DNA from: Rhizobium laguerreae
Lineage (GTDB): Bacteria > Pseudomonadota > Alphaproteobacteria > Rhizobiales > Rhizobiaceae
Length of the DNA: 64,000 bases
NCBI RefSeq assembly: GCF_002008165.1
Contig: NZ_MRDM01000014.1
Coordinates: forward strand, 868,001-932,000
Direction: 5' to 3'
Shown: positions 1 to 8,235 of the stretch, piece by piece
Position numbering within the stretch: position 1 is the stretch's first letter
How the letters are laid out: each line of letters opens with the position of its first letter
Made by a program: the position numbers and the translations under genes
The notes under the pieces: generated by a model
The model's input: only the letters and a program-made list of their open reading frames with translations
The model's database searches: none
What the model was told of the DNA's origin: nothing

Positions 1-175
1 CCGAGACCGTGCCCGTATGAACGGGAATGTAGATTCGGCCACTGCAGAGGCTGATCAGGAAACGCGTGACCCGGCGCAGCGGGCGCGGCAGCACGAACCG
101 CTCTTCGGCTTCCACGATCGGAAGCACGGCATGATGGCTGGGGCGCCCAATCCTCTTGACCGTCAACGCAAACAA
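1..175 (-). CDS. ftsQ: Cell division protein FtsQ, N-terminal part only
   Basis: Only the first 58 codons are present; the gene runs off the left edge. FtsQ is a bitopic inner-membrane protein of the divisome linking early FtsZ-ring proteins to the FtsL/FtsI synthase. The visible part is a cytoplasmic, basic N-terminus (FALTVKRIGRPSHHAVL, then PRPLRRVTRFLI) before the membrane segment would begin. I place the start at a TTG at 175-173 because a GGAGGA ribosome binding site lies 6 nt before it, and the first downstream ATG (132-130) has no such site. The start lies inside the end of ddlB in another frame (13-nt overlap), suggesting translational coupling. Identity rests on the ddl-ftsQ gene order and sequence feel; no FtsQ POTRA domain is visible. 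Confidence 0.75.
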   Translation of the reverse strand, partial: MFALTVKRIGRPSHHAVLPIVEAEERFVLPRPLRRVTRFLISLCSGRIYIPVHTGTVS

Positions 176-1089
176 GACGCGTCCTCCACCATCCACCGGA
201 GAAACTGACCAAATGAATAGCCGGCATGACCGGCCATTTCGGGCACGAGCGAGGTTGGAGTCATGCCTGGCTGGGTATTGACCTCCAGCCAGATGATTTC
301 GCCGTCTTCGGAGAAACGATCGTCGTAACGAAAGTCGGACCGACTGACGCCGCGACAACCGATTGCCTGATGCGCCCTTAGGGACAATGTTTGTATTTTT
401 TGGTAAATATTCGGTGAAATTTTCGCGGGGATGACGTGTTTTGAACCGCCCGCCGCATACTTGGAGTCGTAATCATAAAAATTGTGTCCCTGCGGCACCA
501 CTTCCGTGACGCCGAGCGGAGTTTCACCCATGACACCGCAGGTGAGTTCGCGACCGTAAACATAGCGCTCGACGATCACCTCCTCGCCGTAACGCCACTC
601 GGGCGAGCTAACGATCTGCGGCGGATGCGCCTGATCTTCCGTGACGATGACGACGCCGAAGCTCGACCCCTCGCGGACGGGCTTCACCACATAGGGCGGC
701 TTCATCGGATGCGTCGAGGGAAAGGCGAAACGGTTAACCACCTGGGATTCGGCGACCGGAATGCCGGCGGCGGCAGCGACACGCTTCGCCTTGGCCTTGT
801 CCATCGCCAGCGCCGAGGCAAGCACTCCAGAATGGGTATATGGGATTTCGAGATATTCGAGGATGCCCTGAATAGTGCCGTCCTCGCCGAACGGGCCATG
901 AAGCGCATTGAAGACGACATCGGGCTTCAGCGCGGCGAGTTTCTCGGAAACGTCGCGCGCAACGTCGATGCGCGTCACGTCGAAACCCTCCGCTTCGAGA
1001 GCTTCTGCGCAAGCCTTTCCCGAGGAAAGGCTGACCGGCCTTTCCGAGGAAAATCCGCCCATCAGGACAGCGACATGCTTGCGACTCAT
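163..1089 (-). CDS. ddlB: D-alanine--D-alanine ligase
   Basis: ATP-dependent cytoplasmic ligase joining two D-alanines to give the dipeptide MurF adds to the peptidoglycan precursor. The product is 308 residues, normal for DdlB. It shows the N-terminal loop GGFSSERPVS (about 10-20), the substrate loop NALHGPFGEDG (about 61-71), an ATP-grasp core with VVKPVREGSSFGV, and the C-terminal metal-binding LEVNTQPGMTPTS. The chosen ATG at 1089 follows a GGGGGT ribosome binding site; an in-frame upstream extension of four codons is possible but has no better signal. It is the first gene of a short dcw segment (ddlB-ftsQ) separated from murB by three unrelated genes, so it probably has its own promoter in 1090-1363. 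Confidence 0.96.
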   Translation of the reverse strand: MSRKHVAVLMGGFSSERPVSLSSGKACAEALEAEGFDVTRIDVARDVSEKLAALKPDVVFNALHGPFGEDGTIQGILEYLEIPYTHSGVLASALAMDKAKAKRVAAAAGIPVAESQVVNRFAFPSTHPMKPPYVVKPVREGSSFGVVIVTEDQAHPPQIVSSPEWRYGEEVIVERYVYGRELTCGVMGETPLGVTEVVPQGHNFYDYDSKYAAGGSKHVIPAKISPNIYQKIQTLSLRAHQAIGCRGVSRSDFRYDDRFSEDGEIIWLEVNTQPGMTPTSLVPEMAGHAGYSFGQFLRWMVEDASCLR

Positions 1090-1197
1090 CAACACCCCCA
1101 AAAAATAACTTCCATTTTCGAAATCGACGCTTGCGCGAAGCTGTCTGCGCCGTTTCGGGCCTTTGTCCGACCTGGGTGCATTAGAGCATCATTATGG

Positions 1198-1213
1198 TTA
1201 ATGAAGTGTTTAC
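1198..1213. promoter_or_regulatory. CtrA-like box upstream of ddlB (tentative)
   Basis: The plus strand reads TTAA, seven bases, then TTTAC, one mismatch from the alphaproteobacterial CtrA consensus TTAA-N7-TTAAC. It lies about 110 bp upstream of ddlB-ftsQ. CtrA control of division genes is known in Caulobacter and rhizobia; here it is only a sequence match in an AT-rich stretch and could be chance. Confidence 0.25.
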
Positions 1214-1363
1214 TTTCGTTAACTTCGTCTTGCCGCGCCCCGGATTTTTTAACCTTCTCTTCTTCGCGATTGCCAGATCGAAGATGTCACCGATCCGCGA
1301 AATAGAAAAACCCGCACGGAAAAAACCGCGCAGGCTCAATGGGATAGATTAGTTTTCTTGCGG

Positions 1364-2050
1364 TCAGTCGGCGTCGTCGACGAACTTCCACACGAGCCCG
1401 CCGAGCGCCCCACCCGCAAGCGGCGCAATCCAGAACAGCCAGAGCTGCTGCAGCGCCCAGCCGCCGACGAAAAGCGCCTGGCCGGTGGAACGCGCCGGAT
1501 TGACCGAGGTATTCGTCACGGGGATAGAAACGAGATGGATCAGCGTCAGCCCGAGGCCGATCGCAAGCGGCGCGAAGCCCGCAGGCACCCGACTGCTGGT
1601 CGACCCCAAGATGATGATCAGGAAGAACATGGTCAGCAGCACTTCGATCAGCAGCGCCGAAAGCAGTGAATAACCGCCCGGAGAATGATCGCCATATCCG
1701 TTGGCGGCAAATCCGCCGAGTTCGAAACCCGCCTTGCCGCTGGCGATGAGATAAAGCAGCGCCGCCGCGGCGATGGCGCCGACAATCTGCACGACGATAT
1801 AGGGAACGAGACGTGCCGCCGGAAACCGTCCTGCAACCGTAAGGCCAAGCGAGACGGCGGGGTTGAAATGACCGCCCGAAATGCCGCCCACGGCATAGGC
1901 CATGGTGAGCACGGTCAGACCGAACGCAAAGGCCACGCCAACAAAACCAATTCCAAGCTCGGGATAGGCCGCGGCCAGCACGGCACTGCCGCATCCGCCG
2001 AAGACCAGCCAGAACGTGCCGAGAAATTCGGCAACAAGACTCTTTTGCAT
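1364..2050 (-). CDS. aqpZ: Aquaporin Z (MIP family water channel)
   Basis: Six-helix inner-membrane water channel of the major intrinsic protein family. The 228-residue product has both half-helix NPA motifs, GGHFNPAVSLG in the first half and NTSVNPARSTG in the second, with the Arg after the second NPA that belongs to the selectivity filter. AqpZ-type sequences predominate over glycerol facilitators because the loop after NPA is short and the second motif is NPARS rather than NPARD. The ATG at 2050 (MQKSLVAEFLGTF) was chosen since it starts directly at helix 1 and follows a GGAGA ribosome binding site; the open frame extends further upstream without family resemblance. It lies between ddlB and an oppositely oriented transporter and is probably monocistronic. 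Confidence 0.93.
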   Translation of the reverse strand: MQKSLVAEFLGTFWLVFGGCGSAVLAAAYPELGIGFVGVAFAFGLTVLTMAYAVGGISGGHFNPAVSLGLTVAGRFPAARLVPYIVVQIVGAIAAAALLYLIASGKAGFELGGFAANGYGDHSPGGYSLLSALLIEVLLTMFFLIIILGSTSSRVPAGFAPLAIGLGLTLIHLVSIPVTNTSVNPARSTGQALFVGGWALQQLWLFWIAPLAGGALGGLVWKFVDDAD

Positions 2051-2313
2051 GGATATCTCCTCTGCCCTCAACCAGAGGGTTAGCAATGAATCTGTTACAA
2101 TTCGATTCCGGTCAAGCATGTGAGCAACGCCACGGCAAGCCTCGCGCAAGGAAGGAAAACCCAAGGATTTAAGATGACGTCGGGGGACGCGAGCCGGTAA
2201 TGCATGCGGGCCACGTCCCCAGTACCGACTGCATGTTTTGACATTTTCTCGGATCTGAAATTGGGTTAAGACCCGCGAGCCTCCCAAGGCGCTCCATAAA
2301 AATACTGATTGGA

Positions 2314-3633
2314 ATGAAAATGACTGACGCGATCTCCGCATCGCCGACCCCTGCCTCGAACAGCACGCAAGTTAATTCTCCGGCTCGCGTCCTTATCGCC
2401 AGCCTTGTCGGCACCACCATCGAATTCTTCGACTTCTACGTCTACGCGACGGCAGCCGTCCTCGTCTTCCCACACCTCTTCTTCCCGGCAAGCGATTCGA
2501 ACGCCGCAACGCTGCAATCGCTGGTCACCTTCTCGATCGCCTTTTTCGCCCGCCCCATCGGCGCCGTGATTTTCGGTCATTTCGGCGACCGCATCGGCCG
2601 CAAGGCGACGCTCGTCGCCGCGCTGATGACGATGGGCCTTTCGACCGTGCTGATCGGCATGCTGCCCGGCTATGATGCGATCGGCATCGCAGCACCCTTG
2701 TTGCTGGCGCTTTGCCGTTTCGGCCAGGGCCTCGGCCTCGGCGGCGAATGGGGTGGCGCCGTTCTGCTTGCCACCGAAAACGCTCCTCCCGGCAAGCGCA
2801 GCTGGTACGCCATGTTCCCGCAGCTCGGCGCACCGATCGGCTTCATCCTCTCCTCCGGCTTCTTCCTCATCCTGACGGAAACGATGAGCAACGAGGATTT
2901 CCTCGACTACGGATGGCGCATTCCCTTCATCGCCAGCCTCGCCCTCGTCGCCGTCGGCCTCTATGTCCGCCTGAAGATTGCCGAGACGCCGGAATTCCGC
3001 AAAGCCGTCGAAAAGCACGAACGCGTCGCTGTGCCGATCGAGGTCGTCTTCCGTAATCATCTGCGCAGCCTGATCCTCGGCACCTTCATCGCCGTCGCGA
3101 CCTTCGTGCTGTTCTACCTGATGACGGTCTTCACGCTCTCCTGGGGTACGACACCTCTGGAAAAGGGTGGGCTCGGTTATACGAGAGAGCAGTTCCTGGT
3201 AGTCCAGCTTGTCGGCGTCGTCTTCTTCGGCCTGACGATCCCGCTCTCCGGCTGGCTCTCCGATCTCTATTCGCGCCGCATCATCCTGACGCTGACGACG
3301 ATTGCAATCACCATCTTCGGCTTCTTCTACGCGACGCTGTTGACCAGCGGTCTCACAGGCGCTTTCCTGTGCTCTATCATCGGCCTCGCCTTGATGGGCT
3401 TCACCTATGGTCCGATCGGCGCTGCCCTTGCCGCCCCCTTTCCGACCACGGTGCGCTATACCGGCGCCTCGATGACCTTCAACCTCGGCGGCATCTTCGG
3501 CGCTTCGCTCGCCCCTTATATCGCAACCTGGCTCGCCACCCATTATAGTCTGGACTATGTCGGCTACTACCTCGCCGCCTCGGCAGTGATCTCGCTGGTC
3601 TGCATCCAGCTGTCGGGCCGCGAGGAAGTCTGA
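2314..3633 (+). CDS. MFS transporter of the metabolite:H+ symporter (MHS) type
   Basis: 439-residue, 12-helix inner-membrane transporter of the ShiA/ProP/KgtP-like MHS branch of the major facilitator superfamily, which imports organic acids, osmolytes or aromatic acids with protons. Diagnostic features are TTIEFFDFYVYATAA in helix 1, the loop 2-3 signature GHFGDRIGRK, the RFGQGLGLGGEWGGA segment in helix 4-5 and the GWRIPFIAS stretch. The substrate cannot be told from sequence. The start could be ATG 2314 or ATG 2320 (two codons later); the ribosome binding site is weak. It is the only gene here on this strand before the epimerase and is not obviously co-transcribed with it, since a palindromic repeat lies between them. 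Confidence 0.9.
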   Translation: MKMTDAISASPTPASNSTQVNSPARVLIASLVGTTIEFFDFYVYATAAVLVFPHLFFPASDSNAATLQSLVTFSIAFFARPIGAVIFGHFGDRIGRKATLVAALMTMGLSTVLIGMLPGYDAIGIAAPLLLALCRFGQGLGLGGEWGGAVLLATENAPPGKRSWYAMFPQLGAPIGFILSSGFFLILTETMSNEDFLDYGWRIPFIASLALVAVGLYVRLKIAETPEFRKAVEKHERVAVPIEVVFRNHLRSLILGTFIAVATFVLFYLMTVFTLSWGTTPLEKGGLGYTREQFLVVQLVGVVFFGLTIPLSGWLSDLYSRRIILTLTTIAITIFGFFYATLLTSGLTGAFLCSIIGLALMGFTYGPIGAALAAPFPTTVRYTGASMTFNLGGIFGASLAPYIATWLATHYSLDYVGYYLAASAVISLVCIQLSGREEV

Positions 3634-3668
3634 GCCTCGAGCAGTACGTAAATGCGAGGATTGAAAGT

Positions 3669-3714
3669 GTTAGAGCGTCCTTTGTGCGTCCGGAAGGACG
3701 CGCGGCGCTCTAAC
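3669..3714. repeat. Rhizobial palindromic intergenic repeat, copy 1
   Basis: A 46-bp element with outer arms GTTAGAGCG / CGCTCTAAC and inner arms around GCGTCC-GGA-AGGACGC, able to form a long hairpin. A near-identical copy in the opposite orientation occurs at 45121-45165. It sits between two plus-strand genes and may also act as a transcript 3' end. Confidence 0.8.
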
Positions 3715-3787
3715 GTCGCGGCTTTTTATTGATGCCGTGGGCACTTCCGGTTAACCGGAACACTGACGGCAAAACGGGGAACAGATC

Positions 3788-4717
3788 ATGCGATGCCTCA
3801 TTACCGGCGCAGCCGGCTTTGTCGGTGGGCCTCTCGTCGAAAGACTGCATGCAGAGCGGATATCCGAGCTTGCGGTGACGACGCGATCTGCAGCCGCCAG
3901 CTTCCCGACATCTGTGCGGCATTTCCCCATCGAGATAACAAGCGAAACCGATTGGACGGCAGTTCTCGAGGGTATCGATGTCATCGTCCATCTCGCCGCT
4001 CGTGTTCACATCATGAACGACCGCGCAGCCGATCCGCTTGCGGAATTTCGCCGGATCAACACCGCCGCCACGTTGAACCTCGCCGCACAGGCCGCCCGCG
4101 CAGGCGTAAAAAGGTTCGTCTTCATCAGCAGTATCAAGGTCAATGGCGAGGAGAACGATCGGCCCTTCCGGCATGACGATACGCCAATGCCGATCGATCC
4201 CTATGGCATCTCGAAGCTGGAAACTGAAACCGGGCTGCATGAAATCGCCGCCCGAACAGGCATGGAAGTCGTGGTCATTCGCCCGCCGCTCGTTTATGGA
4301 CCCGGCGCGCGGGGCAATTTCGCCCTGCTCGTCGGACTTGTCCGGAAGAAAATGCCGCTCCCTTTCGCGTCGCTGAAGAACCGCCGGACACTGGTCGCGC
4401 TTCCAAATCTCGTCGATCTGATCATCGCCGGGATGAAGCATCCCAGCGCAGCCGGCCAGACCTTTCTCGCAGGCGATGGAGAAGATCTTTCGACTCCCGG
4501 GCTTATCGAAGGGATTGCCGCAGGGCTAGGTGTCAAACCGATGCTGCTCCCCTTCCCCCCAACGCTGTTGCAGATGGGCGCGAGAGTCACGGGAAAGAGC
4601 GCAGTCTACCAGCGTCTTTGCGGTTCCCTGCAGGTCGATATATCCCATGCCCGCGACGTGCTCGGCTGGTCGCCTCTCGTCACGCCGCGCGAAGGCCTGA
4701 AGCTTGCAGTGACGTAA
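3788..4717 (+). CDS. NAD-dependent epimerase/dehydratase (extended SDR)
   Basis: 309-residue cytoplasmic protein of the extended short-chain dehydrogenase family acting on nucleotide sugars. It has the N-terminal dinucleotide motif TGAAGFVGGPL (about 6-16), the LAARVH segment after strand 4, an SSIKVNG strand contributing the catalytic Ser/Thr position, and the catalytic YGISK (Y139xxxK143 region). The C-terminal part resembles UDP-glucose 4-epimerase or UDP-GlcNAc dehydratase relatives used in surface polysaccharide synthesis. The exact substrate is unknown. A GGGGAAC ribosome binding site precedes the ATG. It converges on murB with only 4 bp between the two stop codons. Confidence 0.88.
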   Translation: MRCLITGAAGFVGGPLVERLHAERISELAVTTRSAAASFPTSVRHFPIEITSETDWTAVLEGIDVIVHLAARVHIMNDRAADPLAEFRRINTAATLNLAAQAARAGVKRFVFISSIKVNGEENDRPFRHDDTPMPIDPYGISKLETETGLHEIAARTGMEVVVIRPPLVYGPGARGNFALLVGLVRKKMPLPFASLKNRRTLVALPNLVDLIIAGMKHPSAAGQTFLAGDGEDLSTPGLIEGIAAGLGVKPMLLPFPPTLLQMGARVTGKSAVYQRLCGSLQVDISHARDVLGWSPLVTPREGLKLAVT

Positions 4718-4721
4718 ACCG

Positions 4722-5696
4722 TTATTCGCTCGTCACACCGTGGAACGGACGCACCTCACGGCCGGGCATGAAGACGCCGAGGCGTTTGATTTCCCATTCG
4801 AGTTTAATGCCGTCTTTTTCGAAGACCTCGCGACGCACCTGTTCGCCGAGATATTCGAGATCATAGCCGGTTGCCTGCCCCATGTTGATCATGAAGTTGC
4901 AGTGAAGCGACGACATCTGCGCTCCGCCGATGACGAGACCGCGGCAGCCTGCCTCATCAATCAGTTTCCAGGCCGAATGACCAGCCGGGTTCTTGAAGGT
5001 CGAGCCGCCGGTCTTTTCGCGTACCGGCTGCACCGTCTCGCGATGGTTGCGCACGGCGTCCATCTCGGCGCGGATCTGCGCGCGCTCTTCCGGATAGCCA
5101 TCGAACAGCACGGAGGTAAAGATTAGATCTGTGGATGCGGTCGAATGGCGATAGGAATAGCCCATCTCGGCATTGGAAAGCACATGCTTGTCGCCCTTGC
5201 GGTCGACCGCATGGACCTCGATCAGCCGCTCCCGCGTCTCCACACCGTTGGCGCCGGCATTCATGCGCGCCGCGCCACCGATGCCGCCGGGAATACCGTA
5301 TAAGAAATGGAAGCCGCCGATGCCATTGTCCATCGCCATCGCCGCTACATGTTTATCAGGGCAGATGGCGCCGGCGAGAATCCGGTTTTCGCCGGCAAGC
5401 TCGACGAAGCCGAACCCCTTGGCCGACAGGCGCAGCACGACGCCGGGAATGCCGCCGTCGCGCACCAGGATGTTGGAGCCGACGCCGACCACCGTCAGCG
5501 GCACCTCTTCCGGCAATATCTTCAGGAAGGCGACGAGATCGTCGATGTCATGCGGCTGGAACATCAGCTCGGCCAGGCCACCGGCCCTGAACCAGGTGAC
5601 GCGGTCCATCGGGGCATCCGGCGTGATACGGCCGCGGATATCCTTTACACCGTCTCCGAGAGACGCGAGAAGCTTTTCCCCATTCACCTGTTTCAT
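4722..5696 (-). CDS. murB: UDP-N-acetylenolpyruvoylglucosamine reductase
   Basis: FAD-dependent cytoplasmic reductase forming UDP-MurNAc from the enolpyruvyl sugar with NADPH. The 324-residue product has the FAD-binding GVGSNILVRDGG (71-82), a catalytic-loop GYSYRHS and the GSTFKNPAG segment carrying the proton-donor serine, followed by KLIDEAGCRG. It is the last gene of the main dcw run here; its ATG overlaps the murC stop by 4 bp (ATGA), which argues for translational coupling. No dcw gene follows directly; the epimerase converges on it. Confidence 0.96.
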   Translation of the reverse strand: MKQVNGEKLLASLGDGVKDIRGRITPDAPMDRVTWFRAGGLAELMFQPHDIDDLVAFLKILPEEVPLTVVGVGSNILVRDGGIPGVVLRLSAKGFGFVELAGENRILAGAICPDKHVAAMAMDNGIGGFHFLYGIPGGIGGAARMNAGANGVETRERLIEVHAVDRKGDKHVLSNAEMGYSYRHSTASTDLIFTSVLFDGYPEERAQIRAEMDAVRNHRETVQPVREKTGGSTFKNPAGHSAWKLIDEAGCRGLVIGGAQMSSLHCNFMINMGQATGYDLEYLGEQVRREVFEKDGIKLEWEIKRLGVFMPGREVRPFHGVTSE

Positions 5697-7108
5697 ACGG
5701 ACTTTCCCGATAGGCCTTCCAGTTGCTTGGGCAGTGCCGCTGCCCAGGATGTAATGCTCCCAGCCCCCAACAGAACCACGAAATCGCCAGGCTTTGCAAC
5801 CTCCGCAACCATCTGCGGCAGAAGCTCCGCCGAAGTTAGAAAGCGGGCGTCGCGATGGCCGCCGGATTTTATGCGCGAGACTAGCGATACGGAATCGATA
5901 CCCTCGATCGGATCCTCCCCCGCCGCATAGACCGGTGCCAGGAAGATGCTGTCGGCATCGTTGAAGCAGGCGGCGAATTCCTCGAACAGGCTCGCAAGAC
6001 GGCTAAAGCGGTGCGGCTGGTGGACCGCGATGACGCGGCCCTTGCAGGATTCTCGGGCGGCGCGCAGCACCGCCTTGATCTCGACCGGATGATGGCCGTA
6101 ATCGTCGAAGATCTGCACGCCATTCCACTCGCCGGTCAGCGTGAAGCGGCGCTTGACGCCGCCGAAGGAAGCAAGCCCCTTGGCGATATCGGCGCTCGAT
6201 ATGCCGAGCCGGTTGGCAACAGCAATCGCCGCCGTCGCGTTGGAGATATTATGCCGTCCGGGCATCGGCATGACCAGCCCCTTGAGTTCGATCACCTGGC
6301 CGGTGCGGCGGCGGCGGATTTCGACGTCGAAGATCGAGCGCGTGCCGTCGATGCGCACATTCTTGAAGCGCACGTCGGCCTGCGGGTTCTCGCCATAGGT
6401 GATGATCTTGCGATCTTCGATGCGGCCGACCAGCGACTGCACCTCGGGATGGTCGAGGCACATGACGCCGAAGCCGTAGAACGGCACGTTCTCGACGAAC
6501 TGCCGGAAGGCGGCGCGCACGGCGTCGAAATTGCCGTAATGGTCGAGATGTTCCGGGTCGATATTGGTGATGACGGCGACATCGGCCGGAAGCTTCAGGA
6601 ATGTGCCGTCCGATTCGTCGGCCTCGACCACCATCCACTCGCCCTCGCCCATGCGGGCATTGGTGCCGTAGGCATTGATGATGCCGCCATTGATGACGGT
6701 CGGGTCGAGCCCACCGGCTTCGAGCAGCGCGGCGACCAGCGAGGTGGTCGTCGTTTTGCCATGCGTGCCGCCGATGGCGATCGCATTGCGGAAGCGCATC
6801 AGCTCGGCGAGCATTTCGGCGCGGCGCACCACCGGCAGCAGCTTTTCGCGCGCGGCGATGAGCTCCGGATTGCTCTTCTTGATCGCCGTCGAGACGACGA
6901 CGACTTCGGCCTCACCCAGGTTTTCAGCTCGGTGACCGACGAACACCTCGATGCCCTTGTCACGCAGGCGTTGGACATTGGCGCTGTCGGCCTGGTCCGA
7001 TCCCTGCACCTTGTGGCCGAGATTGTGCAGCACCTCGGCAATGCCGCTCATGCCGATGCCGCCGATGCCGATGAAATGGACGAGACCGATCGTCTTCGGC
7101 AGTTTCAT
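5693..7108 (-). CDS. murC: UDP-N-acetylmuramate--L-alanine ligase
   Basis: Adds L-Ala to UDP-MurNAc with ATP, the first Mur ligase step. The 471-residue product starts with the Rossmann-like FIGIGGIGMSG (12-22), has the Mur ligase P-loop GGTHGKTTTTSL (about 113-124), the VEADESDGTF loop, NIDPEHLDHYG, and the C-terminal domain motif DDYGHHPVEI. Length and motif order match MurC rather than MurD/E/F. ATGA overlaps exist with both murG upstream and murB downstream, so all three are read from one message. Confidence 0.97.
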   Translation of the reverse strand: MKLPKTIGLVHFIGIGGIGMSGIAEVLHNLGHKVQGSDQADSANVQRLRDKGIEVFVGHRAENLGEAEVVVVSTAIKKSNPELIAAREKLLPVVRRAEMLAELMRFRNAIAIGGTHGKTTTTSLVAALLEAGGLDPTVINGGIINAYGTNARMGEGEWMVVEADESDGTFLKLPADVAVITNIDPEHLDHYGNFDAVRAAFRQFVENVPFYGFGVMCLDHPEVQSLVGRIEDRKIITYGENPQADVRFKNVRIDGTRSIFDVEIRRRRTGQVIELKGLVMPMPGRHNISNATAAIAVANRLGISSADIAKGLASFGGVKRRFTLTGEWNGVQIFDDYGHHPVEIKAVLRAARESCKGRVIAVHQPHRFSRLASLFEEFAACFNDADSIFLAPVYAAGEDPIEGIDSVSLVSRIKSGGHRDARFLTSAELLPQMVAEVAKPGDFVVLLGAGSITSWAAALPKQLEGLSGKSV

Positions 7109-8229
7109 GCGCGTGTCCTCTTGAATTCCGCTATTGTCCGTCTGGCGGCAATAGCCTCAACCATGTCGGCAAGCAAGTTCGCTGCATCGGGTTTCCCGGC
7201 GAGTTTCGCCGCCGCCGCCATATGCGCAAGCTTTTCCGGATCGTTCATAACAGCCGTCAGGATCGCCGCAAACTTCTCCGGCGAAAGCTCCGACTGGGCG
7301 ATCACCTTCGCCCCACCGGCCGCAGCGAGTGCCGCCGCATTCGCCGCCTGGTCGTGATCGAGAGCGTGCGGGTAAGGCACAAGGATGGCAGGCCGGCCGA
7401 TGACGGAGATTTCCGAAACCGTCGAGGCGCCCGAACGGCAGATAACGAGATGCGCCCTCGCCAACCTCTCGGCCATGTCGGTGAAGAAGGGGGCGATATC
7501 GGCATCCATCTCCAGCTTGGCGACGCAGCCGCTGACCATCTCCATGTCCTCGGGACGCACCTGCTGAGTGATGCGCAGACGCACGCGAAACGCGTCGTCG
7601 AGCAGACTGATCGCCGTCGGCAGCGCCTTGGAGAAATATTGCGCACCCTGGCTGCCGCCGAAGACGACGAGATTGAAAGCCTCGCCCGTATGCGGGGGCG
7701 TGTAAGGCACCTCGGCTGCGGCGATGATCGCCGGGCGGACTGGATTGCCTGTCGTCACCGTCTTGTCTGGAAAGGCACCGCCCCCCTCCGGCAGGAAACC
7801 GCCGGCAATGGCCTGCACGCGGGTTGCCAACGCCTTGTTGGCGCGCCCCATCACCGCATTCTGCTCGTGGATCATCGAGGGCACGCCGAGCCGGGTGGCG
7901 GCAAGCAGCGGCGGCACGGTGGGATAACCGCCGAAACCGACGACGATGACCGGTTGCAGCCGCTGGATCAGCTTCTTTGCCGCCCGCATGCCGCTCCAGA
8001 GCGTCCATAGCGAGCGGGCGACGGCGATCGGGTTCTTCGAGCCGATCGTCGCCGAGGGCACGACATGGATCTCCTCGGCCGGGAACTTGCCCGCATAACG
8101 CTCGGCCCGGCTGTCCGTGACGAGATGCACCGAATAGCCGCGCTCCTTCAGCTTGAAGGCCAGCGCCTCCGCCGGGAACACATGGCCGCCGGTTCCCCCG
8201 GCGGCAAGCAGCACGATGCCTTTGCTCAT
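7105..8229 (-). CDS. murG: UDP-GlcNAc--undecaprenyl-PP-MurNAc-pentapeptide GlcNAc transferase
   Basis: Membrane-associated GT-B glycosyltransferase converting lipid I to lipid II on the cytoplasmic face. The 374-residue product has the G-loop AAGGTGGHVFPA (9-20), a second glycine loop VVGFGGYPT, VFGGSQGAQYFSKALP, and the UDP-GlcNAc site CRSGASTVSEI followed by PYPHALDHDQAANA. It overlaps murC by 4 bp and lies 6 bp after ftsW. Confidence 0.97.
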   Translation of the reverse strand: MSKGIVLLAAGGTGGHVFPAEALAFKLKERGYSVHLVTDSRAERYAGKFPAEEIHVVPSATIGSKNPIAVARSLWTLWSGMRAAKKLIQRLQPVIVVGFGGYPTVPPLLAATRLGVPSMIHEQNAVMGRANKALATRVQAIAGGFLPEGGGAFPDKTVTTGNPVRPAIIAAAEVPYTPPHTGEAFNLVVFGGSQGAQYFSKALPTAISLLDDAFRVRLRITQQVRPEDMEMVSGCVAKLEMDADIAPFFTDMAERLARAHLVICRSGASTVSEISVIGRPAILVPYPHALDHDQAANAAALAAAGGAKVIAQSELSPEKFAAILTAVMNDPEKLAHMAAAAKLAGKPDAANLLADMVEAIAARRTIAEFKRTRA

Positions 8230-8235
8230 GGTCTT

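Noticed and set aside
2266..3543. 425-codon open frame antisense to the MHS transporter
   Set aside because: It is rich in Glu/Asp/Arg/Gly with no domain, has no ribosome binding site and is a GC-driven shadow of the real gene. Similar long antisense frames at 5307, 6011, 7222, 8506, 11935, 12613, 13452, 50727 and 49337 were dismissed for the same reason.
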